A DNA stretch of 64,000 nucleotides from Flavobacterium palustre (GCF_014639535.1 NZ_BMGA01000008.1:1-64000), one strand, 5' to 3'; numbered from the stretch's first letter, positions 8,899-17,181 are shown. The notes: generated by a model from the sequence alone, not told the origin. Made by a program: numbers and translations.

Positions 8899-9576
8899 TT
8901 ATTTTTCTTCCATTTTTTTAATCAGCTCTTCTGTTTCTTCCGATATTTTCTGTTCTCCTCCGAAACGAACTGATTTGTAATCTCCTTTCCGTTCGTCATA
9001 TTTCATTTCGATTCGAGTAACGTTACATTTCCCCACTTTTTTAAACAATTTTCGGATTGTTCCAATTTGAATTTCAAAAAGCGAATCATTTTTATTACTA
9101 TCCGAGTTGAAAAGCACTCCTGATAATTCTTTATCTGCATTATCGTAAATTTCAATAATCTCATCTTCTGTTAAACTATCATCGTCCATTCTTGCTTCGA
9201 TATCTTTATCCACAACTGATACTATTGGAGAAAATATATAACTATGTACAAACTGATTAATGAAAAACCTTAATTCGCGTTTTTCTATTGTTGGGTTTTC
9301 TAAATCATAGTTTTCGTCGAATCGATGATTATTCATTAGGGTTATTTGTTTTCCATTACTTGGGTAAACTTTGCACTCTAATCTCAAAGAGCTAAAATCG
9401 CTAGTCAGTTTATTTGCTTCTAAAAGTTTTCGGATTATATAAAATCCAAACATAATTTCTTTCTCAAATTTCGCATATTTTGAATCATTCCATTCTTTTT
9501 TATATTTGATTCTTTTTTTTAAACTTTTAGAAATCTTTATTAATTCCTTTCTCCAATAATAGCTTTCGTGAATCAT
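8899..9576 (-). CDS. Hypothetical cassette protein
   Basis: 225 residues, not recognised. Charged and soluble, with no signal peptide or membrane segment. It starts MIHESYYWRKELIKISKSL and has an acidic patch (ARMDDDSLTEDEIIEIYDNA) in the middle. The stop codon overlaps the inverted repeat at 8888-8900 and the other repeat lies just upstream of the start, so the gene exactly fills the cassette-like unit. Confidence 0.7.
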   Translation of the reverse strand: MIHESYYWRKELIKISKSLKKRIKYKKEWNDSKYAKFEKEIMFGFYIIRKLLEANKLTSDFSSLRLECKVYPSNGKQITLMNNHRFDENYDLENPTIEKRELRFFINQFVHSYIFSPIVSVVDKDIEARMDDDSLTEDEIIEIYDNADKELSGVLFNSDSNKNDSLFEIQIGTIRKLFKKVGKCNVTRIEMKYDERKGDYKSVRFGGEQKISEETEELIKKMEEK

Positions 9577-9619
9577 TTATACGATTGGGTTTTAATTACA
9601 GCTAACTTGTGTATAGGGG

Positions 9620-9673
9620 AAACAAACTTTCGTATATACACCCAAAATCGGGTAGATTTGCGAAGGTTTGTTT
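9620..9673. repeat. Second palindromic element upstream of the cassette
   Basis: AAACAAACTTTCG (9620-9632) pairs with CGAAGGTTTGTTT (9661-9673) with one mismatch, around an inner ACCC/GGGT stem. It follows the outer inverted repeat of the 225-codon gene directly, as the 127-bp palindrome follows the other gene. Confidence 0.5.
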
Positions 9674-9764
9674 TGTATTATTTATTTTCAAATATATTTA
9701 ATTATTCTTACAAAATATTCTGTTTGAGAAATAAAATTTTACTTTTTGTAGTGTTTGCATGAGG

Positions 9765-9783
9765 GATGGCAGCGGAGCTCTCC
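9765..9783. repeat. Left half of the dispersed repeat split by the prophage
   Basis: GATGGCAGCGGAGCTCTCC directly precedes the proposed left phage end. Its continuation is found at 48166 on the other side of the prophage. Confidence 0.5.
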
Positions 9784-9823
9784 TATAGGGGGTATAACAA
9801 AAAGTATATAACATAGTAATATA

Positions 9824-9883
9824 AAAAAGGCCGAAAAAGTCAATAAAATCAATGGTTTACACTAAAAAGGTCGAAAAAGCAAC
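9824..9883. promoter_or_regulatory. Left-end transposase-binding-like repeats
   Basis: AAAAAGGCCGAAAAAG (9824-9839) is repeated 40 bp later as AAAAAGGTCGAAAAAG (9864-9879), and a third AAAACGAAA follows at about 9887. The right end carries similar motifs in opposite orientation. Mu-type transposases bind several such sites at each end. Binding is inference. Confidence 0.5.
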
Positions 9884-10031
9884 TAAAAACGAAATGTATA
9901 TTTACTATCATTTAACTACCATTAAAAGAACCTTTTTAAACGTTTTAAATACTCTTATTACCACTAAGACCTATAAAACCCTTAAAAACTACCGTTAGAG
10001 CCTTAAAAATAACGTTTTTCTATAATATACC

Positions 10032-10064
10032 AACCGTTTAAAACACTATTTAAACGGTTTTTTT
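10032..10064 (+). terminator. Terminator-like hairpin near the left phage end
   Basis: AACCGTTTAAA (10032-10042) pairs with TTTAAACGGTT (10049-10059), followed by a run of T. It could block host transcription entering the phage. Confidence 0.6.
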
Positions 10065-10119
10065 ATGCTCGTTAATGAGTGATTCAGCTATTTAGTAAAA
10101 CAATTGTATTTTTTGTTTT

Positions 10120-10151
10120 GGGGTTACAGTTGGGGTTACAGTTGGGGTTAC
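10120..10151. repeat. Tandem 12-bp repeat (GGGGTTACAGTT, 2.7 copies)
   Basis: Two full copies of GGGGTTACAGTT and a partial GGGGTTAC lie head to tail in an otherwise AT-rich region. The G-rich unit stands out from its surroundings and could be a protein-binding array such as an enhancer or operator; no function is known. Confidence 0.6.
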
Positions 10152-10253
10152 TAAAAAGGTAAAAAAAAGATGTTTGTCAAGATAGATAATGACTAAAATT
10201 AACGAGTAAAACATATATAAACATATTATCAAAGGGGGGATAATACAATAAAA

Positions 10254-10274
10254 AAAGCGGTGAAAAACCGCTTT
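10254..10274 (-). terminator. Terminator of the repressor gene
   Basis: On the minus strand AAAGCGG pairs with CCGCTTT, followed by a T-rich tract, about 40 nt after the repressor stop codon. Confidence 0.75.
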
Positions 10275-10310
10275 AAGTAAATTTAATATGTTTGTAATCA
10301 GTGTTTTGTG

Positions 10311-11033
10311 TTAATTATGAAGTCTAATCGATGCCCTAACAAGTCCTATTGCAGCAATTTGGCTTAATTTGACATCTTTAGGAGCATGGTGCTGATTATG
10401 ACTTACGAGTTTCACATATTCCTCACCTAATTCGCTCTGGTGAACAAATTTAATTGTCTTCATAGTACTGGATTCGTCTAGTTTGACAGCAACTATGTAC
10501 ATTTCACCAAAAAATATTGAGGCACGTTCTACAGCAATACGTTTGTAAGCTATCATGTCACCGGATTTTAAAAGTGGATACATACTATCACCTGAGGCAT
10601 AGATAGCACCGTCACAACTAGGCATACTTGGAATAGTGATATAGTCTATAACCTTTTCCTCATCTACTCCGTTGCCTTCAACTAAAGGTACCAATCCCAT
10701 AGTGGCTTCAAGATTGAATAGAGGAACTCGCTGAATATCATAAATAGGATCTTTTGTTTTTCGATTGCTGTCAACAGGTTCAGCAATAGCATTATTGTTG
10801 CTATAATACTTCAACATTTCTCCATTTCCAGTTAATAGCCATTCAATACTTAGTTCTGGATATTTAGTATAAATTTCGACTAATGCGTTTGAGTTTAGGC
10901 TTCCTTCTTTAGCTTTTCCCTTAAAACTCCCATAAGTCATACCAATGTTTTCTAAAAAATTTTCAATTCCAATAGATTGATTTTTAGCAAAATATAACAA
11001 TCTTTCTTTAATGTTGGTATATTTTTCTTCCAT
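10311..11033 (-). CDS. Phage repressor, HTH plus S24/LexA-type peptidase
   Basis: 240 residues. The N-terminal 70 residues look like a CI-type helix-turn-helix (NFLENIGMTYGSFKGKAKEG). Residues about 100-240 form an S24 peptidase domain, with Ser150 in ASGDSMYP and the catalytic Lys in the TMKTIKF segment (about 192). Such repressors self-cleave under RecA activation, which would make this prophage SOS-inducible. Divergent from the early operon across a 60-bp operator region. Confidence 0.92.
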   Translation of the reverse strand: MEEKYTNIKERLLYFAKNQSIGIENFLENIGMTYGSFKGKAKEGSLNSNALVEIYTKYPELSIEWLLTGNGEMLKYYSNNNAIAEPVDSNRKTKDPIYDIQRVPLFNLEATMGLVPLVEGNGVDEEKVIDYITIPSMPSCDGAIYASGDSMYPLLKSGDMIAYKRIAVERASIFFGEMYIVAVKLDESSTMKTIKFVHQSELGEEYVKLVSHNQHHAPKDVKLSQIAAIGLVRASIRLHN

Positions 11034-11036
11034 ACT

Positions 11037-11069
11037 TTTGTTGTTTGGTATAAATTTATACTATATTTG
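11037..11069 (+). promoter_or_regulatory. Early rightward promoter with overlapping operator
   Basis: TTTG at 11037-11040 and TATATTTG at 11062-11069 (21-nt spacing) fit the Bacteroidetes sigma-ABfr consensus TTTG/TAnnTTTG. A perfect 14-bp palindrome GTATAAATTTATAC (11048-11061) lies in the spacer. A second inverted pair TTTGCTCC/GGAACAAA lies at 11066-11088. These are good candidates for repressor and Cro-like operators. Confidence 0.65.
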
Positions 11070-11096
11070 CTCCAATAAAAGGAACAAATCGAACCA

Positions 11097-11300
11097 ATGA
11101 ACAAATCTAATAAAAAAAATAGTCAAAAATGGAATACAACAGCATTAAAAGCGCTGGCCAAAAAGTACGATTTCTCTCTACGATATATAAAACAATGTAT
11201 TACAGGAGATAGGACACCAATTTTTGCAGATCGTATCAAATCGGAGTATGCAACCCTAAAGAAAGAACTAGAAAATCTTTTGGGGAATGACAATTTATGA
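11097..11300 (+). CDS. Small HTH early regulator (Cro/Ner-like)
   Basis: 67 residues. The central LKALAKKYDFSLRYIKQCITGD segment reads as a helix-turn-helix, and the tail (SEYATLKKELENLLG) is helical. First gene of the early operon, divergent from the repressor, which is where Mu Ner and lambda Cro sit. The DNA-binding role is inferred from motif and place. Confidence 0.75.
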   Translation: MNKSNKKNSQKWNTTALKALAKKYDFSLRYIKQCITGDRTPIFADRIKSEYATLKKELENLLGNDNL

Positions 11301-11319
11301 CTAATAAACAAACCTACCT

Positions 11320-13266
11320 ATGTTTGAATACCAACAAAATACATTATGTGTTGCTAGTACTTGGCTTTGCTCTACAGGTATAATGTCTGAAGGGAACTAT
11401 AAAAAGCTTTGCTCCATAGGCAAAATCAAAAAACTCACCATTGGGGGCAACGGCCGCAAAGCCTTGGTAGCTTATGAGTCCATTCCTGACCGTTTCAAGA
11501 AAATCATTCGTGAAAAGGTGGGAGATCCTTACGCAAGTGTCAAAAACATTGTTTTCGGGGATTATATGGAGTGGGATTACGATGCTGAGCATTATTTCAG
11601 AGACTACATTTTAGACAATGGTTCACACCTGCCAGAGGAAAAGCAAAACGAGTACACCCATCAGGCTATTATGTTCAATACCGTTAAGCACATTGCAGTA
11701 AATGTGGTGATCCAAAAGCGTTTTGGTGGTAAAAAGCTCATGTGGGACAGAATGCTCGAAGCCATCCAAAACCTACCTGAAACATGGCAACACACCCGTT
11801 ACAAAAACGTGCTGTCGTTCAAAAGAGCCTTAAAACGATACGAAGACGAAGGCTACATTTCGATAGTGTCGGGTAAATGGCTAAATGCGAATGCCTCGGT
11901 AATTGTGGGCGATGTGTCCGACTTCCTTTTGGCTCAATATTGCCTCCCGATCAAGTACACCACGCCTGAGCTGCTTAAAGTGTATGAAAGTGTGCGAGAA
12001 TCCAAAGGTTGGAAATCCTTAAGCGAAAGAGCTGTAAACGCCTGGCTGGAGAAAACCGAGCAAAAACGTATTTGGATGCTTGCCCGTGACGGTCGTGAGG
12101 AATATATGAAAGCGTTTGGTCACACTGTAACGCGTAAACGTACTGAGTGGTTCCCAAATGCCTGGTGGGCGATTGATGGTACCAAACTGGATTTAGTTCA
12201 TTTCGCAAACAACAAACAAAAGATGGCCGCCGAACTAAAAATCAACGTTGTTTTTGATGTGTACAGCGAAAAAATCATTGGTTGGGATATTGCCTACTCT
12301 GAAAACCACGCATCGCACTTTAGAGCTATTAAAATGGCCGTAAATGAGTCAGGTTGTCGTCCGTTCCTGTTTACTTATGATAAGCAATCCGGTCATACTT
12401 CCAATAAGATGCAGGATTTATACGATAGGTTACCGGCTAAGGGAGGAACACACTACAGCCATAAAGTAGGTAGAAAATCAAGTCCGGCTGAGCAAATATT
12501 CAACCGCTTACAACAACAGGTAATTTCTAAAATGTGGTTTTCGGATAAGCAAAGCATCAAGGTAAGAACTGCTAAGAACCGCCCGAATACTGATTTTATA
12601 GTAGAGTATAAAAATGCATTGCCAACGGTTGACGAATTCAACAAAATTTTTACGGCTTTAGTGAATAAATGGAACACCGGCAAGCAAGACGATTGGGAGT
12701 TTACAAGGACTCAAATGTACAACCAGGAAACTGAACGAAGAGAAGAAATTGACATCATGGATCAATTGTCAATGTTTTGGATTGACGAAACCAAGGCTAA
12801 GAAGTACTATGCTCACGGTATGCCACTCACGGTGGAAGGTAAGGACTATATCTATGAGGTTTATGACGAAACGAATAACGTGGATTTAGAATTCAGACGT
12901 AAGTATGTTGGAGAAAGCCTGATTGTGAGATATGATCCTGAACGACTGGACGACTTTGTAGGTTTGTATGAACTCACGCCTTCAGGAGAAAAACGATTTG
13001 TGGCCTATGCACAATCTAAACGAATGCATGAGTCAATTCCTGTTTTGATGAAAGATAATTCAAAAGCTTTATTACTTCAGGATGTTTCTGTTCGTGATGC
13101 CGAATTGAAACGCGATCAGGAAGCTTACGAAAGATTAATCCAACGAACCGGAATCACCCGAGAAAGCCTGATAGAAGAACAGGAACTCATGGTTAAGTTT
13201 CAGGGGCATTTACCCAAAGAGGAGCAAATGGAAACCGACCGAACCTCTTTTTATTCCAAATTTTAA
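11320..13266 (+). CDS. MuA-type DDE transposase
   Basis: 648 residues, close to MuA (663). It catalyses end cleavage and strand transfer of the phage genome. The N-terminal part (about 1-75) resembles the MuA end/enhancer-binding wing (GNGRKALVAYESIP). The rve-type core begins at WAIDGTKLD. Probable catalytic residues are D286 (AIDG), D354 (FTYDKQSGH) and E391 (SSPAEQIFNR). A C-terminal Mu-type beta barrel follows from about 510. First large gene of the early operon; a 42-nt gap separates it from the MuB-type gene. Confidence 0.95.
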   Translation: MFEYQQNTLCVASTWLCSTGIMSEGNYKKLCSIGKIKKLTIGGNGRKALVAYESIPDRFKKIIREKVGDPYASVKNIVFGDYMEWDYDAEHYFRDYILDNGSHLPEEKQNEYTHQAIMFNTVKHIAVNVVIQKRFGGKKLMWDRMLEAIQNLPETWQHTRYKNVLSFKRALKRYEDEGYISIVSGKWLNANASVIVGDVSDFLLAQYCLPIKYTTPELLKVYESVRESKGWKSLSERAVNAWLEKTEQKRIWMLARDGREEYMKAFGHTVTRKRTEWFPNAWWAIDGTKLDLVHFANNKQKMAAELKINVVFDVYSEKIIGWDIAYSENHASHFRAIKMAVNESGCRPFLFTYDKQSGHTSNKMQDLYDRLPAKGGTHYSHKVGRKSSPAEQIFNRLQQQVISKMWFSDKQSIKVRTAKNRPNTDFIVEYKNALPTVDEFNKIFTALVNKWNTGKQDDWEFTRTQMYNQETERREEIDIMDQLSMFWIDETKAKKYYAHGMPLTVEGKDYIYEVYDETNNVDLEFRRKYVGESLIVRYDPERLDDFVGLYELTPSGEKRFVAYAQSKRMHESIPVLMKDNSKALLLQDVSVRDAELKRDQEAYERLIQRTGITRESLIEEQELMVKFQGHLPKEEQMETDRTSFYSKF

Positions 13267-13308
13267 AACCATTTAAAAACTGTTTAAACCCTTATTAAAT
13301 CTATAAAA

Positions 13309-14175
13309 ATGACACAACAACAAAAAATAAAAATTGTAGAAGATTTAGAAATGTTAATCCTTCAAAAAGGCTCTCAAAACAAAGTAGCTGCCGAAATGAA
13401 AAGCGTATCAGCCGCTACTCTTTCGCAAATGCGAAACCATAATTGGGAAAACATTGCAGATGAAATGTGGCGTAAAGTAGGCTCTTATTTGGGTACCAAT
13501 GACAAAGAGTGGGTGTACTGTTCGGATACACGTAACGCTGAAGAGTTAAGAAGAATTTATGATGAGGCACAAAAATTTAAAGAGGTGTATGGAATCGTAG
13601 GTCCTTCGGGTCATGGAAAAACAGCGTCAGCCAAAGTATATGAAGAAAATAACCGAAATGTGATTAATATTTTTTGCACCAATTACATGGATGAACGCGG
13701 TTTTTTGAGTGAAGTATTGGCAAAAATGGGTAAAGATTCGGCAGGAATGACAGTAACTAAATTAATGTCAAAGATAGTTTTAGAGGTAAAGTCACGAGAA
13801 AACATCCTGTTCATTTTTAATGAATTTGACAAACTAAACGATAAAGTAATATATCTATTTATTTCCTTATTCAATGAGTTAGAAGATGACTGCGGAATGG
13901 TGATTTCGGCAACTCATTTTTTAGAGCGTAAGATTGCTAAAGGTGTTGTGTTGGATAAAATGGGGTACCGAGAAGTATTATCCAGAGTAGGCGGGAAATT
14001 CTTTGAATTAGAGCCAAACAATTACGCTGATACATTGAAAATATGTTCAACAAATGGAGTAACCAACGAGGAAGTAATAAGAACTATATACAGAGATTCA
14101 AAAGGAGACGGACGTCGTATAAAAAGATTAGTAAACAGTCACAAGCGAGCAAACAATGAAAGAAATGCAGTTTAG
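13309..14175 (+). CDS. MuB-type AAA+ ATPase, transposition target-DNA activator
   Basis: 288 residues. Residues 1-60 form a helical DNA-binding head (NKVAAEMKSVSAATLSQMRN), as in MuB. Walker A is GPSGHGKT (98-105), Walker B ILFIFNEFDKL (166-176), and the sensor segment VISATH (198-203). MuB filaments capture target DNA and stimulate the transposase. Placed directly after the transposase as in Mu. Its last 20 nt overlap the next gene. Confidence 0.93.
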   Translation: MTQQQKIKIVEDLEMLILQKGSQNKVAAEMKSVSAATLSQMRNHNWENIADEMWRKVGSYLGTNDKEWVYCSDTRNAEELRRIYDEAQKFKEVYGIVGPSGHGKTASAKVYEENNRNVINIFCTNYMDERGFLSEVLAKMGKDSAGMTVTKLMSKIVLEVKSRENILFIFNEFDKLNDKVIYLFISLFNELEDDCGMVISATHFLERKIAKGVVLDKMGYREVLSRVGGKFFELEPNNYADTLKICSTNGVTNEEVIRTIYRDSKGDGRRIKRLVNSHKRANNERNAV

Positions 14176-14605
14176 ATACCACCCGATAGTTGAAGGGCTA
14201 AAGATTAATGAGGACGGCTCTGAAATCTATTTAAACGGCTTGTTGTTACAACAACATGAGAGTGATAAAACCAGAAGAAATCCTACCCTCAAAGTCAATT
14301 TTGGAAATCGGGCACACTCTGTTATTCGATTGGTCTGTGAAGCTTGGAACTGTTTACCCGAAAACACCTCACAACGAGCCAGTAAAATCAATGAGTTGTC
14401 AAACAATCATTATTCAAATCTGGAATGGAAGGAAGGAGCTTCGAATGGAGTGGGCAATTTTAAGCAAAAAATAAATACTACTGATGTAGATGAAATACTG
14501 CAAATGATTGAATCGGGGAAATCGCTTAAAAGTATCGCTAAAATTTACGGAGTTCATACATCAACTATAAGCCGATTAAGAGATAAATATGTCGAAAAAG
14601 ATTAA
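14156..14605 (+). CDS. HNH-like remnant plus HTH DNA-binding protein
   Basis: 149 residues. The middle (HSVIRLVCEAWN then NNHYSNLEW) resembles the scaffold of HNH/NUMOD homing-type nucleases, but the central His pair of an active HNH is not evident. The C-terminal third (ESGKSLKSIAKIYGVHTSTI) is a resolvase/Hin-type helix-turn-helix. Probably a DNA-binding protein derived from an HNH endonuclease. It overlaps muB by 20 nt and the next gene by 17 nt. Confidence 0.65.
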   Translation: MKEMQFRYHPIVEGLKINEDGSEIYLNGLLLQQHESDKTRRNPTLKVNFGNRAHSVIRLVCEAWNCLPENTSQRASKINELSNNHYSNLEWKEGASNGVGNFKQKINTTDVDEILQMIESGKSLKSIAKIYGVHTSTISRLRDKYVEKD

Positions 14606-15227
14606 TAGAGCCTATTCAGTACAAAACGTTCTTTCAAAAAAATTCAATCCTTTAGAGTTCAGCGGCGAATGGGAATCTACTTTAGGACAGCCCGATAAAG
14701 CATTTTCGGCTATCATTTGGGGCGGTTCTGGTGAGGGTAAGACTGAGGCAGCTATCAAGCTGGCAAAGTACCTGACCAATTTTGGAAAAGTTGCTTATAA
14801 CTCTTTAGAGCAGGGACTTTCGGCAACCATTCAAAATGCCCTGGTGCGTAACCACATGGACACCGTAGATAACTCCTTTGTACTGTTAGACCGTGAGCCA
14901 TTTGACGACCTATTTAAGCGAATGAGTAAGCCTAAATCGCCGGACTTCCTTTTTATCGATTCGGTGCAATACACCCGAATCAATAAAAATCAATATTACC
15001 AATTAAAGGAACTGATGTTGAAAAAAGGGAAGGGCTTAATCTGGATTTCGCAGGCCAAAGGCAAAGAACCCAAAGGAGCCTTAGCCGATGACATACGCTA
15101 TGACGTGGATTTGAAATTAAGAGTAGAAGGATTCAAATTGTTTCCTGACGGACGGTTAAACGGTGGTGGTGAGCCATTCGTTATTTGGGCGCAGAAAGCC
15201 GCTAAATATTGGAAAGAAATAGCATAA
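14589..15227 (+). CDS. RecA/KaiC-like P-loop ATPase
   Basis: 212 residues. Walker A is GGSGEGKT (45-52), Walker B is PDFLFIDSVQY (about 120). The layout resembles RecA/RadA-type and Sak4-like phage ATPases that aid recombination or replication. Start codon overlaps the upstream gene by 17 nt. The exact partner is not visible; a role in DNA processing during transposition or repair is inferred. Confidence 0.75.
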   Translation: MSKKINRAYSVQNVLSKKFNPLEFSGEWESTLGQPDKAFSAIIWGGSGEGKTEAAIKLAKYLTNFGKVAYNSLEQGLSATIQNALVRNHMDTVDNSFVLLDREPFDDLFKRMSKPKSPDFLFIDSVQYTRINKNQYYQLKELMLKKGKGLIWISQAKGKEPKGALADDIRYDVDLKLRVEGFKLFPDGRLNGGGEPFVIWAQKAAKYWKEIA

Positions 15228-15238
15228 ACAACAACATC

Positions 15239-15649
15239 ATGAGAACAACAGCAACAAAACAAGAATCAGCAGTCGATTATTTATATGAGCAACTGCAAGC
15301 CAGCCAAACCAAAGAAGATTTTTTACTAAGCCTTTGGATTTATTGGGTGGAGAGTGTGACTATATCACACCGTGAATTTTCACAAGTATTAGCAAACGCC
15401 CCGGTTAACAAATGGTTTTTGTCATTTGTAGCTAAAGAGGAAAAAGAATTCCAACTACTTGCCAAAAGCTATTCCGAATTAGCCGGACAAGGAAAAGAAA
15501 TTGACAAACTGTATGTTAAATGTGTGAGTAAAGTTATGTCCTATTTCCCGCAATCGCTCATAGAAGCCGCGAAGCGCAGAACTGAAAAACCTAGGATATG
15601 TAAATTTTCCGGTATCAAAATCGAGTTTTCAACCCTAAATCAAAACTAA
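15239..15649 (+). CDS. Hypothetical early phage protein
   Basis: 136 residues from the ATG at 15239, which follows the upstream stop by 11 nt; a start at 15209 would overlap the ATPase gene. Mostly helical and soluble (VDYLYEQLQASQTKEDFLLS). Not recognised. Its stop codon shares a base with the start of the next gene (TAATG), so they are translationally coupled. Confidence 0.7.
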   Translation: MRTTATKQESAVDYLYEQLQASQTKEDFLLSLWIYWVESVTISHREFSQVLANAPVNKWFLSFVAKEEKEFQLLAKSYSELAGQGKEIDKLYVKCVSKVMSYFPQSLIEAAKRRTEKPRICKFSGIKIEFSTLNQN

Positions 15650-15834
15650 TGACACCACAACAACGCATCAACAAAATTGCCACACTCGAACAATGGTTAA
15701 TCGACAACCCCAACCACCCCGACCGGGTACGAATCGAAACCGACCTCAGAAAGCTGCGGGACGAATGGGAAAGCCAACCCATTGAACGAGACACACTCGA
15801 TTTACGCGAACATCAATTTTATCCACGCCCATGA
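15649..15834 (+). CDS. Small charged early protein
   Basis: 61 residues, helical and charged (RIETDLRKLRDEWESQPIER). No family recognised. The start overlaps the upstream stop (TAATG), and the stop overlaps the next start (ATGA), so it sits in a coupled chain. Confidence 0.65.
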   Translation: MTPQQRINKIATLEQWLIDNPNHPDRVRIETDLRKLRDEWESQPIERDTLDLREHQFYPRP

Positions 15835-16118
15835 ATATAGAACAAATAAGCCAACGACTCCAAGACCTCCACACCGTACTGTGGTACTGCTCCGATATGC
15901 AAAAAGAAGGTAGGATTTATGTTTTTCGGGTTGGGGAACGAATCCTCATCAATCAGGAGCGAGCGGCACTATTCAGTCAGTTATCCCGCTACTACGGCGA
16001 AAACCGCCCCGAGGACGTAAGAACCTACGAATTACCGACGCACATTGAGGCAAAAGTAAAATTCACTTTAGAACGAATAGAAACCACCCGTTGGGGAACA
16101 TTTCAGGAAATTAAATAA
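15831..16118 (+). CDS. Hypothetical early phage protein
   Basis: 95 residues, not recognised. Mixed alpha/beta with a central VFRVGERILINQERAALF stretch. Coupled to the upstream gene by an ATGA overlap and followed 18 nt later by the DUF3164-like gene. Confidence 0.65.
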   Translation: MNIEQISQRLQDLHTVLWYCSDMQKEGRIYVFRVGERILINQERAALFSQLSRYYGENRPEDVRTYELPTHIEAKVKFTLERIETTRWGTFQEIK

Positions 16119-16135
16119 CAACTAGTAAAATCATT

Positions 16136-16840
16136 ATGAATACAGAAACACTTATCCCAGAGGAATTAAAAAAATTCACACCAGCACAACTAAAAGCAGC
16201 TGCAAAAGCTCAGGAAGACAAAAAAGAAGAAGACAGAGCCGCTTATAAAGATTTATCAGCAGAGGCAGCCGCTAAAGCGATTTTTAAACTATCCATCGCC
16301 TCTGAAGTTTTATCGAACGCCAAAACCGAAGTATTCCAATACTTTGAAAACATTTTAAAAATGAAAGCCGATTTGTACGGCGTTAAGGCCAAACAACAAA
16401 GCCACACCTTTAGTTTTGACGGCGGCGAAATCACCATAGGTTACCGTATCAATGACGGCTGGGACGACACCGTAAATGAAGGAATTGCCAAAGTAAACAA
16501 CTTTATCGCCTCGTTGTCTAAAGATACCGAAACCGCTGCTTTAGTAAACGTTGTTTTCTCTCTTTTAAAAAAAGATGCTAAAGGTAATTTAAAAGGCTCA
16601 CGAGTTTTAGAACTCCAAAAATTAACCAAAGAGTTCGACAATGAAGAATTTACCGATGGTGTCGAGATCATTGCAGCAGCTTACAAGCCACGTCGTTCGG
16701 TTTGGTTTATCGATGCTGCACTAATTGCTGAGGACGGCACTAAAACACCTATACCGCTAGCCATTTCGTCGGTTGATTTTTCTCAGGGCTACAAGTTTGA
16801 GTTTTATAATGAACAACTGCCCGAAGATGCAACCGCCTAG
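16136..16840 (+). CDS. DUF3164-like early protein of Mu-type phages
   Basis: 234 residues. A Lys/Glu/Ala-rich N-terminal helix is followed by a domain with HTFSFDGGEITIGYRINDGW and, near the end, the DGVEIIAAAYKPRRSVWFID segment. This resembles the DUF3164 proteins found in early regions of transposable phages. Function unknown; conservation next to muA/muB suggests a replication or host-takeover role. Confidence 0.65.
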   Translation: MNTETLIPEELKKFTPAQLKAAAKAQEDKKEEDRAAYKDLSAEAAAKAIFKLSIASEVLSNAKTEVFQYFENILKMKADLYGVKAKQQSHTFSFDGGEITIGYRINDGWDDTVNEGIAKVNNFIASLSKDTETAALVNVVFSLLKKDAKGNLKGSRVLELQKLTKEFDNEEFTDGVEIIAAAYKPRRSVWFIDAALIAEDGTKTPIPLAISSVDFSQGYKFEFYNEQLPEDATA

Positions 16841-17027
16841 CACCACCACAGTACTACTGGCAATATTGCTGGTAGTACTGAATAAAAAGCAATTATTTGA
16901 GTACTTCCAATGGCTCAAATTCAAGATAACAACCCAATACCAACAGCGACAAAATGAGTTTAGAAATAGAAATAAAACCAATAACAGACCACGAGCGGTA
17001 CTCAGTCGACGGCTTACTAGTTTATAA
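16827..17027 (+). CDS. Possible small membrane protein
   Basis: 66 residues from an ATG that overlaps the end of the DUF3164-like gene. It has one hydrophobic segment (TVLLAILLVVLN) and a basic tail. It overlaps the next gene by 74 nt in another frame, so only part may be meaningful. It could be a real small phage membrane protein or chance. Confidence 0.35.
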   Translation: MQPPSTTTVLLAILLVVLNKKQLFEYFQWLKFKITTQYQQRQNEFRNRNKTNNRPRAVLSRRLTSL

Positions 17028-17163
17028 GGACAAATTTGGAAACTGGTCTTGTATGGTTGATTTATCACCCACCCAAATGAGCGCCTTTAAAAACTACGAG
17101 AAAACAGTAATCAACAACCCAAGATTCAAAAAACACACAAAAGCAACCTATAAATCAAAATAA
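16954..17163 (+). CDS. Small hypothetical early protein
   Basis: 69 residues, soluble, basic C-terminus (NNPRFKKHTKATYKSK). Not recognised. The stop is 18 nt before the tRNA-like sequence. Confidence 0.55.
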   Translation: MSLEIEIKPITDHERYSVDGLLVYKDKFGNWSCMVDLSPTQMSAFKNYEKTVINNPRFKKHTKATYKSK

Positions 17164-17181
17164 CAAACCCTGAAAACGGTT

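Larger units (their letters stand above)
8101..9606. mobile_element. Two gene cassettes framed by inverted repeats with an attC-like palindrome
   Basis: The 213-codon gene is framed by GTTACCAGTAGTTG (8101-8114) and its near-complement at 8755-8768 (13/14). The 225-codon gene is framed by GTTAGCTGTAGTT (8888-8900) and its near-complement at 9594-9606 (12/13). Between them lies a 127-bp imperfect palindrome that starts TAAC and ends GTTA. This resembles integron attC sites in layout, but the core bases do not match RYYYAAC/GTTRRRY well and no integrase is in the window. The mobile nature is inference. Confidence 0.45.
9884..10310. other. Non-coding left-end region of the prophage
   Basis: No gene is visible. 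The region is rich in TTTAAAC-type and AACG/CGTT motifs, has a perfect terminator hairpin (10032-10064), a 12-bp tandem repeat (10120-10151) and the repressor terminator (10254-10274). In Mu the equivalent region holds attL, operators and the transposition enhancer. Confidence 0.5.

Noticed and set aside
9577..11033. Tyrosine-recombinase integration module
   Set aside because: No integrase frame or tRNA attachment site; the MuA/MuB pair explains mobility.
16757..17068. 103-codon minus-strand frame
   Set aside because: Antisense to the end of the DUF3164-like gene and the following small genes, in the middle of a rightward operon; low-complexity product.
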